Origin: Cytophagaceae bacterium
Lineage (GTDB): Bacteria; Bacteroidota; Bacteroidia; Cytophagales; Flexibacteraceae
DNA length: 64,000 nucleotides
Direction: 5' to 3'
NCBI GenBank assembly: GCA_947458545.1
Contig: CANGYH010000004.1
Coordinates: 1-64,000 of the forward strand
Below, piece after piece: positions 45,801-51,000 of the stretch. The translations under genes and the position numbers were made by a program. The notes below the pieces were generated by a model. That model worked only from the letters and a program-made list of their open reading frames with translations. It was not told the DNA's origin and did no database searches. Numbering within the stretch: position 1 is the first letter of the stretch; the number at the start of each line of letters is the position of its first letter.

Positions 45801-47280
45801 CTGTTGCCCCGATTACCAACGTGGTTGAGCTTGTTGTTAGCGTTGATGCTCCAGTCCTCCTAAAGGTTCCGAAAACATTCATTAAGGAGCTAGCCCCTAA
45901 GGTGAAGGCCCCCGTGCCACCATGTACGAAGGTGGCGCCTGGCAAAATCTGAAATGAGCCGTTATTTACAAAAGCCCCTGAGCCGGCTGAATGTGTAAGG
46001 GTAGCGCCACCAACCAATGCTACTCTACTACCAGCATTAAAGGTCACAGTATTGCCTGCTGTGGTAGAGTTCAGATTGGATGCAATGCGTACAGAGTCTG
46101 TTGTATTGCTTACCAACAAGAACATGTTACCTCCCTCTGCCGTGCTACTACTAAAAGTTTGCTTGATTGTTCCGTTAAAATTTAATTGCCGTCCATTGGG
46201 CGTAAACGTGCCTGCCGTCTTGGTAAAGTTGCCGCTGACGTTCAGATCACCCCCGGCAACTGTAGAGAGGCTGTGGGTGCCGCCGCTTTGCAACACGTTT
46301 ACAGCCGTTACGCTGTTGCTAGAGGTGCCGTAGCTCAGCGTACCTGCGCCCACTACGAGGTTGCGCCCGATCGTCCAAGCACCGCCCGCGCCTGTGGTCC
46401 GGGTAATAGAGCCAGTAGCAGAGTTGATGGTAAAGTCAAAAACAGAGATGCCCCCAAAGCTTCCGTTTACGTTGCCGGGAGGGTGGGTATAACTATTGTT
46501 GAGGAAAGGAGAGTTACCACCCGAAACGGTGGTGGGCACCGTATAGTAGCGCACCAGGCCATTGGTGCCGCTGGTGTTGGCTACAACAGAACCACCGTCG
46601 TAGTTTTCTACGGGTAGCTCTCCATACATACCATTGTTGTAAGAGATATATCCCAGCCAGTTGAAGGCTGTCGGGCGCGCGCCACTGTTGATGGTGCCTT
46701 GCAGGCGGCTCCAACTGATACGCATTTCGCGCCTGTCGTCTGCACCCAGGCCGTTGCCGTTTTGGTTGCTGGCGTAGTGGCCGTTGGCATTGCCTGAGGT
46801 ATAGTCAGAGGTACCGTCGCCGCGGATACCGTTCGGGGTGCCTCCCAGGCTCGTCCATCCACCCGAGCCGTTGCGGCGGAAAATCTCGCGGTAGCCACTG
46901 TGGGCATAGATCAGCACGTCTGCGCGGAAGGGCAGGTTGGGCGGCGTGGTGTAGCCGTCGTAATTGATACCCACCAAGCTGCCATTCGCATCGGTGCCCC
47001 CGTTTACCGGAGAGATCGGGTCCACATCCAAGAAGATGGAGACGGGTTCGTTCTCTTGGGCATTTTGGATATGGATATAAAGGTCTGTGTCCGTCCACGA
47101 CATCCGGTACGTTGTAGTACTGCCAGAGCCGGCCACGGCACTGTTCGGGTACGATGTAACCCCATCGGCGGTGGCATCGATGGTTGGTGCGGTGCTAACA
47201 AACTGCCCCCACGCCCGAGGCGCAGCCAACAGCACGAACAACAGGAGAAGAAGACGTAGAGGTGTAGAGGTAGACTTCAT
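30841..47280 (-). CDS. Giant beta-strand-repeat surface protein (5,479 aa) with T9SS tail
   Basis: The ATG at 47280 starts a signal peptide (MKSTSTPLRLLLLLFVLLAA...WGQ). The frame is open to 47592, but that part is arginine/proline-rich and looks like leader. Order of domains: a CBM9/DOMON-like region (about 25-280; DTDLYIHIQN, FLDVDP); thousands of residues of short Gly/Thr/Asn/Ser-rich beta-strand repeats (GxLNxSGNLxxN, NNSAGVTL, YGNLTLTGG) that suggest a long beta-solenoid; an IPT/TIG domain at about 980-1060; two copies of a YTWNG...NWTPxGVP module (41425-41948 and 39050-39575); a second long duplication (44920-45805 and 35545-36770); an FN3-like segment (PLGLLTFTGRNEKGIARLSW); and a T9SS sorting domain (LFPNPAAEG ... 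LKLMKR). A filamentous adhesin is the best guess. It fills a quarter of the window in one intact frame. Confidence 0.9.
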   Translation of the reverse strand: MKSTSTPLRLLLLLFVLLAAPRAWGQFVSTAPTIDATADGVTSYPNSAVAGSGSTTTYRMSWTDTDLYIHIQNAQENEPVSIFLDVDPISPVNGGTDANGSLVGINYDGYTTPPNLPFRADVLIYAHSGYREIFRRNGSGGWTSLGGTPNGIRGDGTSDYTSGNANGHYASNQNGNGLGADDRREMRISWSRLQGTINSGARPTAFNWLGYISYNNGMYGELPVENYDGGSVVANTSGTNGLVRYYTVPTTVSGGNSPFLNNSYTHPPGNVNGSFGGISVFDFTINSATGSITRTTGAGGAWTIGRNLVVGAGTLSYGTSSNSVTAVNVLQSGGTHSLSTVAGGDLNVSGNFTKTAGTFTPNGRQLNFNGTIKQTFSSSTAEGGNMFLLVSNTTDSVRIASNLNSTTAGNTVTFNAGSRVALVGGATLTHSAGSGAFVNNGSFQILPGATFVHGGTGAFTLGASSLMNVFGTFRRTGASTLTTSSTTLVIGATGTYDHALNSAAVPTASWSAGSTCLITGTTATAPGGMGQNFHHVVWNCPGQTSTAQLSLTGTLNWGGNLQILNTFTSTNGVRLTAGTATFNIGGNLEVSAATGVTSIFDLGSGASGTLNLNISGNLIHNATGTGVARISNAGGGTTNNLNFVRSTGTQTITQTGGTMGTQNGINWVFGNGSTTNTVQLLTSLAKGSGTGTVAVGSGSTLDFGTSEITGGGAFTAAAGATLRSANTNGSGAFSTSGATGSVQTTGTRTYTAGTNYTFNGAAAQFTGNGVASTTAGTITINNSAGVTLTNATSTGTLAFTAGSLPLGANNLTVNTAITGATAARYVQTNGAGTLTMSVPNTNTAVLFPVGNSAYNPVTFTQTASGTTDNFSVRVVDGAPIYTPSDATLAINRMWVVTEGTAGGNGGLTVATQANSADPVGANYSAGSGNVIGLTSNGPGTWTTEVAATNSGGNPFTYTAALAPAATTYALGMGRPNAFAAAVPAPTITGFSPATGYTGTTITIDGTNLTSLSAVTIGGVAANIITQTGTQATVTVGAGASGTISVTNNGGTATSGSSFTYLGYITTAAGVYTTAGTWLGNAVPPAGQPVTIAHAVTLASAANAPTAVTILGGASLAVNAGGSIAPTGTVLNDGTLTSAGTGAITLAGGSSLTNNGTATLAGTTTFSTGTVTLDGTTGVTFSGPWNVNGTASLTTSPTVSANLTLGAGAAPMTGAATVTYTITGNLVYATGANITGPGQEWTATGTTAGAGVPQNITIQGAGTYLNHTSGSRGNAGNLTIGTGSSLDHSAGTIAVNGNVTLNNTLALSGTANFTVGPNGGGNRVFTMGSGGVLRLLTGAPALTVNGNVVFSTGVVEWTMNNGTFTIDPNDGTSGGSVAAGTHTFDLTTAPTTFNVNGGSIVIVDPPFSGAGLSLRYNMTGTRTMLGNTITFGGSSGTNSSTATNGFNVDTYVGGGNLRLGNVVINGGSGASRFVSGSTASANSLDIQGDVVINPNSELRTLSGGGRMTLGGNLVNDGTLTLATDLWLGLRTGLTLNPATTAQTISGGGTFRNATTSPTANFSGITVNNTATPVAVTFNIGDITLGSASTLTLTNGVIDVGAANNLTLLNGGTGAIATPSATAYILRGGSGALIRTLNTTGTYVYPVGEATGTQSYSPLSLNFTTLAAAGTLGVRVADGDPANLNTPSTASDYLSRSWLLSNATLGTYTFNAAATYITGVEDEVGTVANALPSRWTGAFWQNYTGSTNPAAGTFITSGISNVNTSALNGSILTARLGAAVSYTWNGNVSAAWNEPGNWTPAGVPAANDNVTLADGAPNNLNLTTSQTVTGLSFIGTGNFFSVAAGTTLVATGAVNYVSGTGTWDATSTFSISSSSAQTVPAFNYGNLTLTGGARTFSSGATYGIAGTLTPGAGAITTTGSTIVFNGAGAQSIPAMAYDNLTITGNRGAGTLSFAGGSGVIDIANVFDVSGLSNYTPGSLGSVTFNFSSASSQTYPAFIYGNITNWQVGSTTVNAGGTRVWANAGTIELRGGVFNPSTGTNTNAGSTVLYNTSGTLTMFAIPNPSLGTDYNNVEFRQGNFSQSAGFSLTTTGNFTLTTGTYNIINNTTANNLTVGGTFNLAGGTLNMANASGTGALACSLNVGVYNQTGGGLVMINGTFNTGQAVVNVTGTTTVSAGTITLENGTAGTGSALFIANGAASFTGGTLNFGGVTGAVTTGNEFRVLNGLSVGAGVTFTNTSTNTVPPAGVVFAGTNTQAFSYAGNNPARVPFTVNANAVVNQSTGLVITSSTPNPVYNVNGTLNLAATAVISGSGTCVVNGGATLRTAHTGGVAAAITTTTRTLNSGATYGFNGTAAQITSTAMPNPVVGLEINNSAGVTLSQATIIANNLALTSGILALGNNSLTLGNTATITGGGTTNYVGINGTGGMVHGGLTTGQTRSFPIGTNGWYTPLTVTQQATGPDNFTARVVTPISGSVADANQIVNVDYQLTSASNLADVTFGWVPAAQAAGFSTAATAEVGQRAGGATYPLVASGLTINTGTINTVATTGLTTFAAANPFAVGNTNAVIIPITTYTWNGSTDTDWATATNWTPNGVPGSIDNIILNVPGANVLSINSSRSITNFELSGTGTFTTTSAGVLTITGNITNGGTQSATLDPASTVNITSSAAQTIPAISYGNLNLTGGDRTFQSGATTGIAGTLTPGAGALTLTGSNIAFNGPGAQTINALSYNDLTISGNRGGAALTLAAGTIGVGGTFTATASNYTAAVSGNTFNFGSGSAQTVPAFFYNNITNTGNGARTLASSGVIDIAGTFTPGTGTYTVTGSSVRYSSTTAGTITLPGFSYNNLEVAPGTGVTYAQATVTTTNVAGNFVHSGAGTYIAQNGGAGSSQLLVTGTFTLNGGGTFISGAGASSGSGAFVTITGASTISSGTVFVVGATGTGGVTHRFNANGGLTISGTGRLVLEAATTGTTPVGVVNVSNMTVTSTATPAVDLTQAAVFTNSIGNAINLTGDLTKSGTGTFGITGAFTNLVGWNLTGTTQWNYTGTAPTHLGGFGVGATGTLTLLTDLNLGTAAAANNFVLSNGATFNPGAFAVVAGNSANLLNGSPPGGGTATINISSATGLASAFSGFTLTNMTFPQGMTFRYTGSNQSTGLSTFSSRLTNNYGLTFAGTGNLTLDLNSLTLTALTMETDGLLTLGSNNLTLNSSATVSAGAGSFSASRMVVADGTGLLIRSITSAGAGIPFTWPIGDNTGTAEYSPVTINNISTSLAGNIGWRVTDATHPNNSPATNFLSRYWTYSTNLSSYNWTNATFTYAAADINGTEGNFKLNAWDATNQGWTEFASSSAASNVLTVVSGPTSSTVATGNDFTARQTVPLYYRTAAAGPATWATAATWEVSSDPAFVSPAPAPAAVAPNAVNSAGITVQAGHTVNVGATVSVDQMTIEATGIVNANSPLNVADGTGTDLTIAGRLNNAAASVWATGAAVSVPTGGYIRSTVSPSSLATVTVAGTYEHAMDDGSIPAATWQTGSLCTVTGWINGTPGSSNSNRIGQNYWDFTWNCTAQTANVNLQGAFNGITVANDFTVLSTGNAGSGSLRFGSSAGTALVVGRDFTVNAGAGTTAIVQFANAGSTFTPGTPQTLTVNRDFVVSGAGAFTMAGTNANSSGATPTLTVGRNLVNTSTAGLSFSMSVSACPTNLNVTGNLQHGGTGTMRLTETSAAVTATVSGDVSLTSTGTLSFGAGTGNAVLNVAGNLSHPAGTTLLRAGSGSATLNFARTSGTQQWTGGGTVTGNIGINVGNGTTQNPTVALQSDVNLGAGTGTTTVFNGATLDMAAFVLSGSGTFVSNSGANLRLGHAAGIVTAPTASGNVQTTTRTFGAGSNYTFTGAVAQSTGNALPTPLTGTLNINPSAGVTVTLGTTNPTAATLNLQSGLFAIGSGNTLNFSNGGIVAGLGGGFATGATGGTIASPANPSTMAFNGTSNPYNVTANGGILFPGGANTVTIQNGGTFQINAGGFANASSPAYAAGSTLRYNSGGNYGRGFEWNASGTAGVTRGYPANVTIANNTSMLPGGNSNTGTVLDMSGSLNITGGSNMFLDFGGAVMTRDFNVLGDVTLAGGLSLSTSSGDLFVGGNWTRTGTLTHNSREVVFNGTTSQTFTGTTTFDFVRVRNTAGAGLGVTVASGNVIVNNRLAMERGVLVIGNNNVQLNGASFIQWPASDTNSFVVTNGTGVITTTVAGAAKFFPVGPTTTKFGSVNLVQNGTSETITVRAIDAPPFAGAMTDATQAVNIQYVLTESVAGANNLVTTFGWTRGSEAANFSRGAGVFLANWDGAAWQARPTLATSGTNPYFSVNTGAFNFTGTIGSGATFAVGNYTAFFPCFPSVAGGGDWNNTSTWQSASLPPASAAVCINGPVTITTADPNPVSTITLNTGSSLVMSAGRTLTIDGGGAFVNGSGAVANLGSGTVAFSGVATVSGGNATAFNNLRLGGNTTFSTSPTINNELQIAAGGFVFSGTINYGAASTLVYTSGNTYGRSLEWSTTNTPVNVRVANGTTLDINNGSNTSRAITGSFTVDAGGAATMGNMTGNVTIPGNMVLNGSFTQSTAVGGDLIIAGNWTSGASATLNANNRDVRFNGTVPQTITTNGPISFGFLTIDNTDAVSGVNLATPITVGTFRINPNRTFNVSADNITITPGGNVSIGSGAVFNANNLVMNYQNGGNFTNDGTFNRGTSTLNFQGTSPGQVTGLVQTNFHNILLAPGSGINFAFGGAPRGQLSGTFELRAGSFVTGSAPLYLAGSKLRYAGGGTFNRNVEWDASTLQKVEVANNTILKLGTNGTGFTHVMGDSLIIRAGSTVDMTFPNTTAPLRVGGTLELAGTLFLSNSAGGDLEIGGDFFRNNGTLTANDRLTTFIGSNNAVIKGNGTTFPFLTINKTGGASVTQQVATTLSRTGGTALRIQGGTFDLAGLNLDLGTGSNTLRIDAGFANRQMLRTGGTSIAGFSVYTNGTVSDSLGGRVEYSGPSAETALTLGYNQLAFSGNATKQLNTTTRVADSLLIAAGTTVDWGGALSIYARGHVRNNGTVTANNAARIVLNGGSGQTMSGNGTYGNLVINNSANVSLTGRPTVTNALDVQLGKLITGSADTIVLASAAQLLENIGAVNQHFVRGNLKMTQTLGTSASTFGGMGVQLTAGANLGTVSVVRSSGTPISGAAPCCTGNAGISRFWVIKPTVQPAQADRTLLLFWPSQDDNGRNPALAQVYKSTDGVATYERVWQVQNGNVGPYRRVAVPNVASFSYWTVSDNFQPLPLGLLTFTGRNEKGIARLSWTMTQEGDWTQFVVEKSADGRTFTAIGTVAARTPNGRTTSYSFDDLGFVQNSYYRLRLQDASGKQELSETAYISTDGKQLGQIRLFPNPAAEGTRIAINGLTDLALQITTEIVNLDGRVVETFSGSLTDVNEALQARVQALPAGMYHVKVSTPDEVQVLKLMKR

Positions 47281-47604
47281 GGCCACTCGGTGGAGGAGAG
47301 CGATAGGGGCGAGAAAGTATCGGGGGTGCTGCACTTGCGTTGCCGGGCGGGAGTCTGCCCAGCCCACAAGGGCCGCGAGTAGAAAAAGGCGAATCTTCAG
47401 TAGTAAGGCAAGCAAATGGCTATCCCCCTGTGGACGGGGATACGCGCCTGCACATGCCGGTAAGCACCGGGGTAGGTTGGCAGGCAATCTGTCTTCAGCC
47501 GAAAGGTTAACGCAACTGCCGGCCCTTGGAAAGGCCGGTAAGTGTAGAGCGGGTAGCCGCAGGGCTCGTAGGCAAGTTGGCCTACACACCATTTAGCTAA
47601 CTTA

Positions 47605-47637
47605 CAAATGTAAGGTTACGGTAGTATTATCCTGCAA
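47605..47637 (-). promoter_or_regulatory. Promoter candidate of the giant gene
   Basis: On the minus strand TTG (47635-47637) is followed after 22 nt by TACATTTG (47605-47612). Both parts match TTG-N17-23-TAnnTTTG. The distance to the ATG implies a 5' untranslated region of about 320 nt. Confidence 0.55.
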
Positions 47638-48004
47638 GAGGGTGATGCAAAAACAAGTTTGTTGGCTGGCCAAAACCGCTTCGGCTGGCATAGAAACAAC
47701 CTTAGCGGGGTAAGGTTTTGCGGTATATCCCCGCAGGGTGGCCAAGGTAACCAGCCCTCCAATGGCCCAAAACCTGCCCCGAGGCATGTACAGATATGAT
47801 GCCTGCGTTATGCTTATCGCCACTTTACAATAAATTCATTCAAGGCTACTAGCCCAACCTTACCACATCTGCCTAGGGCCAAACTAAGATTATTAAAGTA
47901 AATTTTTTCAGAATAAAGCCAACTATTGCTCCGTGTATCGGGTGTTGTGCACTACCTTGCCTAGGCAAAGTTCTAGCCTGCCTTGCCTGGGTATCATCCC
48001 ATCC

Positions 48005-48042
48005 TTGGGCAAGGGGGGCTGGGCCTGGCTTTTGCACGCAAA
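48005..48042 (+). promoter_or_regulatory. Weak promoter and palindrome upstream of the 28-repeat gene
   Basis: TTG (48005-48007), 19 nt, then GGCTTTTG (48027-48034); the -7 box lacks the usual TA. Overlapping it is TTTGC-AC-GCAAA (48031-48042), like the palindrome at 12771. The ATG is 24 nt further on. Confidence 0.35.
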
Positions 48043-48066
48043 CCCCAAATCTCCGTATTTCTTGTT

Positions 48067-51000
48067 ATGAGACTAACCTTTACCTACTTGCTAAGCCTGG
48101 TCTGTTGCCTGGGCTTCGGCCTGGGCTTGGCGCAGGCGCAGCCCGTCAGGCGGCATTTTATCGAGACCAACGGCACCGTCAAAACTATGGCCCGAGACGG
48201 CAACCGGCTTTACCTCGGCGGCAGTTTCAGCCAGGCAGGGTATGCCGCCAATGGGGTGGCCTGGCTCTCGCCAGGGTCAGACATGGTGCGGGCGGGCTTC
48301 CCGCGGTTTAACAGCACTGTGCAGGCAGCCTTAGAAGACGGTGCCGGCGGCTGGTATATAGGCGGCAGCTTCACCCAGGTATCTGGGCGTAGCGCGCCCT
48401 ACCTGGTGCATATCCTGGCAGACCTGTCTATAGACCCCAACTTCGAGCCTGCTCCTAACAGCACGGTACACGCCCTGGCCTCGTACGGCAACGATTTGAT
48501 TGTGGCAGGCTCGTTTACCAACATCGGCGGCACAGCCGCGGCGCGGTTGGCACGCATCAGCAAGGCCACGGGCCAGGCCGACGCTGCCTTTACGCCCAAC
48601 CCGGGCAGTACCGTCCGCACCCTGTGGGTGGGCGGAGACATCCTCTACGCCGGCGGAGACTTTACCCGCATCTACGACCAAGAGGTTGCTTACATGGCCA
48701 AGATAAACCTGGCCACCAATGCGCTGATGCCCTACGCAGGCGCCAACAGCACCGTCTATCGTATGGCCAAAAACGGCAACAACCTGTATGTAGGCGGTTC
48801 TTTCTCTAACGCTGGCTTCTGGACGGGCTACCACGCCTACTACCCCACCGCCACAGACGTACCCAGCTTTGCCATGCCCAAAGCCAACAGCACCGTGCAA
48901 GTGGCCGTGCCCGACGGCGCCGGCGGCTATTACATAGGCGGCAGCTTCTCGCAAGTGGGCGGCGTAAACCGGCGCTACCTGGCCCACATTTTGGCAGACC
49001 AAACCGTTGACCCTGCCTTCGACGCTGCGGCCAACAGCACCGTGTTTGCCATGCAAAAGGTAGGCAATCTGCTCTATGTGGGCGGCAGCTTCACCAACCT
49101 GGCAGGCTCCAACATCAACCGAGTGGGGTGTATCGACCTGACCAGCGGCCAGCTCACCAACTGGAACCCAGACATCGGCTCGGGCAGCGTGCAGGCCATC
49201 TATGCCTCTGCCACAGACGTTGTTTTGGGCGGCAGCTTTACCCGTGTCGGCGGCAAAGACCAAAGCTACATAGCCCGCGTAAGCCTGGCAGACGGCACCC
49301 TTCTGCCAAGCCCGGCCGCCAACAGCACCGTACAAACGCTGGCCCCGGTAGGCAACACGCTTTATGCAGGTGGCTCATTTACCGCATCGGGCTGGCAAAC
49401 GGGCTACGCAGCCCAGCTCAGCACCACGAGCGACAATCCCAGCTTCAACTTTCCCAAGGTAAACGGCACCATAAACGCCCTCCAGCCCGATGGTGCCGGC
49501 GGCTGGTACCTTGGCGGCAGCTTTAGCGAGGTAGGCAACACGCAAGTGCGCAACCTGGCCCACCTGCTGGCCAGTGGCGAGGTAGATGCCAGCTTTGTGC
49601 CCGGGCCCAACTCTACTGTGCACGTGCTGCGGCTAGATGGCAGCACCTTATACGTAGGTGGCAGCTTTACCACCATAGGCGGCAGCAGCATCTCTCGCCT
49701 GGCAGCCTGCGATGCGGCCACTGGCACCAGCAACCCCTCCTGGAACCCCGCCCCCAACAGCACCGTGCAAGCCATTGAGGTAGATGGTGCCTCCGTTTAC
49801 TTCGGCGGAAGCTTTACGCAGGTAGGCAGCACCCCCCGCAATTACGTGGCAGCCGCCTCAAAGGCGTCGGGGGCCGTCTTGCCCTGGAACCCCAACACCA
49901 ACAGTACCGTCCTAAAGCTGCTGCTGGTGGGCAACAGCATGTATATGGCCGGCAACTTTAGCACCATCAGCGGCACCAACCGCCGATACCTGGGCGTGGT
50001 AGATAAAGGCAGCGGTGCCCTCGGTGGCTGGAACCCAGACGCCAACAGCCCCGTGTACGACATACTCATAAACCGCAGCCGTATGTATGTGGCCGGTGCC
50101 TTTACCACCATCGGCGGCCAGCCCCGCAACCGGGTGGCCCAGCTAAGCCTGGCCACGGGCAATGCCACTACCTTCAACCCCAACTCCAACAGTTCGGTAG
50201 AGTCTCTGGCATTGGCAGGGGGCACCCTGTACCTGGCAGGCAGCTTTACCACGCTGGGCGCACCCGCCCGTACCCGCGAGTACCTGGCCCAGATAGACAC
50301 CACCACCGGCCTGGCTACAGACTGGCGGCCTAAGCCCAATGCCAGCGCCAATGTGGTGCGTATCGTAGGCACCAACGTGCTGGTGGGCGGCAACTTCACC
50401 TGGATCAAATACAGCGATGCACGGTATATGGCAGGCATAAACCTGGCCACCAACCTGATCACCAGTTTTGACGCCAACCCCAACGGCATTGTGTACAGCA
50501 TCGTCGTAAGAGATGCCAATACCCTGCTGGTAGGCGGCAGCTACACCAGCATCGGCGGGCAAACGCGCAACCGGCTGGCGGCGCTCAATGCCACCACCGG
50601 CGCAGCCAGCACCTGGAACCCCAACCTGAACGGCGACGTCTATTGCCTGGCCCTGCAAGACACCCTGCTCTATGCCGTGGGCAACTTTACACAGGTAGGC
50701 AACACCCGCCGGGCCTATGCGGCGGCCTTTAACACAAGCAACAACCGCCTCACCGCCTGGGACCCTCGCCTCTCGGCCAGCGCCAACTGGGTGGCCACCG
50801 CCGGGCAGAGCGTTTACGTTGGCGGCACGTTTACCTTCGCCAAGGCCGTACCTAACAACTACGTGATGGCCGTGGCCGACGATAATCAACAAGTTACGGC
50901 CTGGGCCCCAACCGTCAACAGCACCGTGCACGCCATCGCCTTCGAGGGCACAAATGTGTACATCGGCGGAGATTTTTCGGCCGTGGCAAGCACTACGCGC

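Larger units (their letters stand above)
47281..48066. other. Divergent intergenic region between two large secreted-protein genes
   Basis: About 790 nt. It contains the promoter candidate of the giant gene at 47605-47637, implying a leader of about 320 nt that includes two hairpins (CCGGCC/GGCCGG at 47519-47538 and CCGGT/ACCGG at 47458-47471), an AT-rich patch at 47880-47930, and a weaker promoter for the plus-strand gene near 48005. A 73-codon minus-strand frame (47602-47823) overlaps the promoter and is not called. Confidence 0.6.

Noticed and set aside
30865-47259. Many plus-strand open frames of 60-340 codons opposite the giant gene (for example 33496-34512 and 37424-37801)
   Set aside because: They are antisense to a repeat-rich, low-stop reading frame, have no recognisable domains and show composition typical of shadows.
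47281-47592. N-terminal extension of the giant protein
   Set aside because: The 104 extra residues are Arg/Pro/Leu-rich without domain character and precede a proper signal peptide; treated as leader.
47281-47600. Known riboswitch in the giant gene leader
   Set aside because: I looked for cobalamin, TPP, SAM and c-di-GMP signatures and could not match any; only generic hairpins are seen.
47602-47823. Possible 73-residue minus-strand protein upstream of the giant gene
   Set aside because: It overlaps the best promoter candidate and has no recognisable features.
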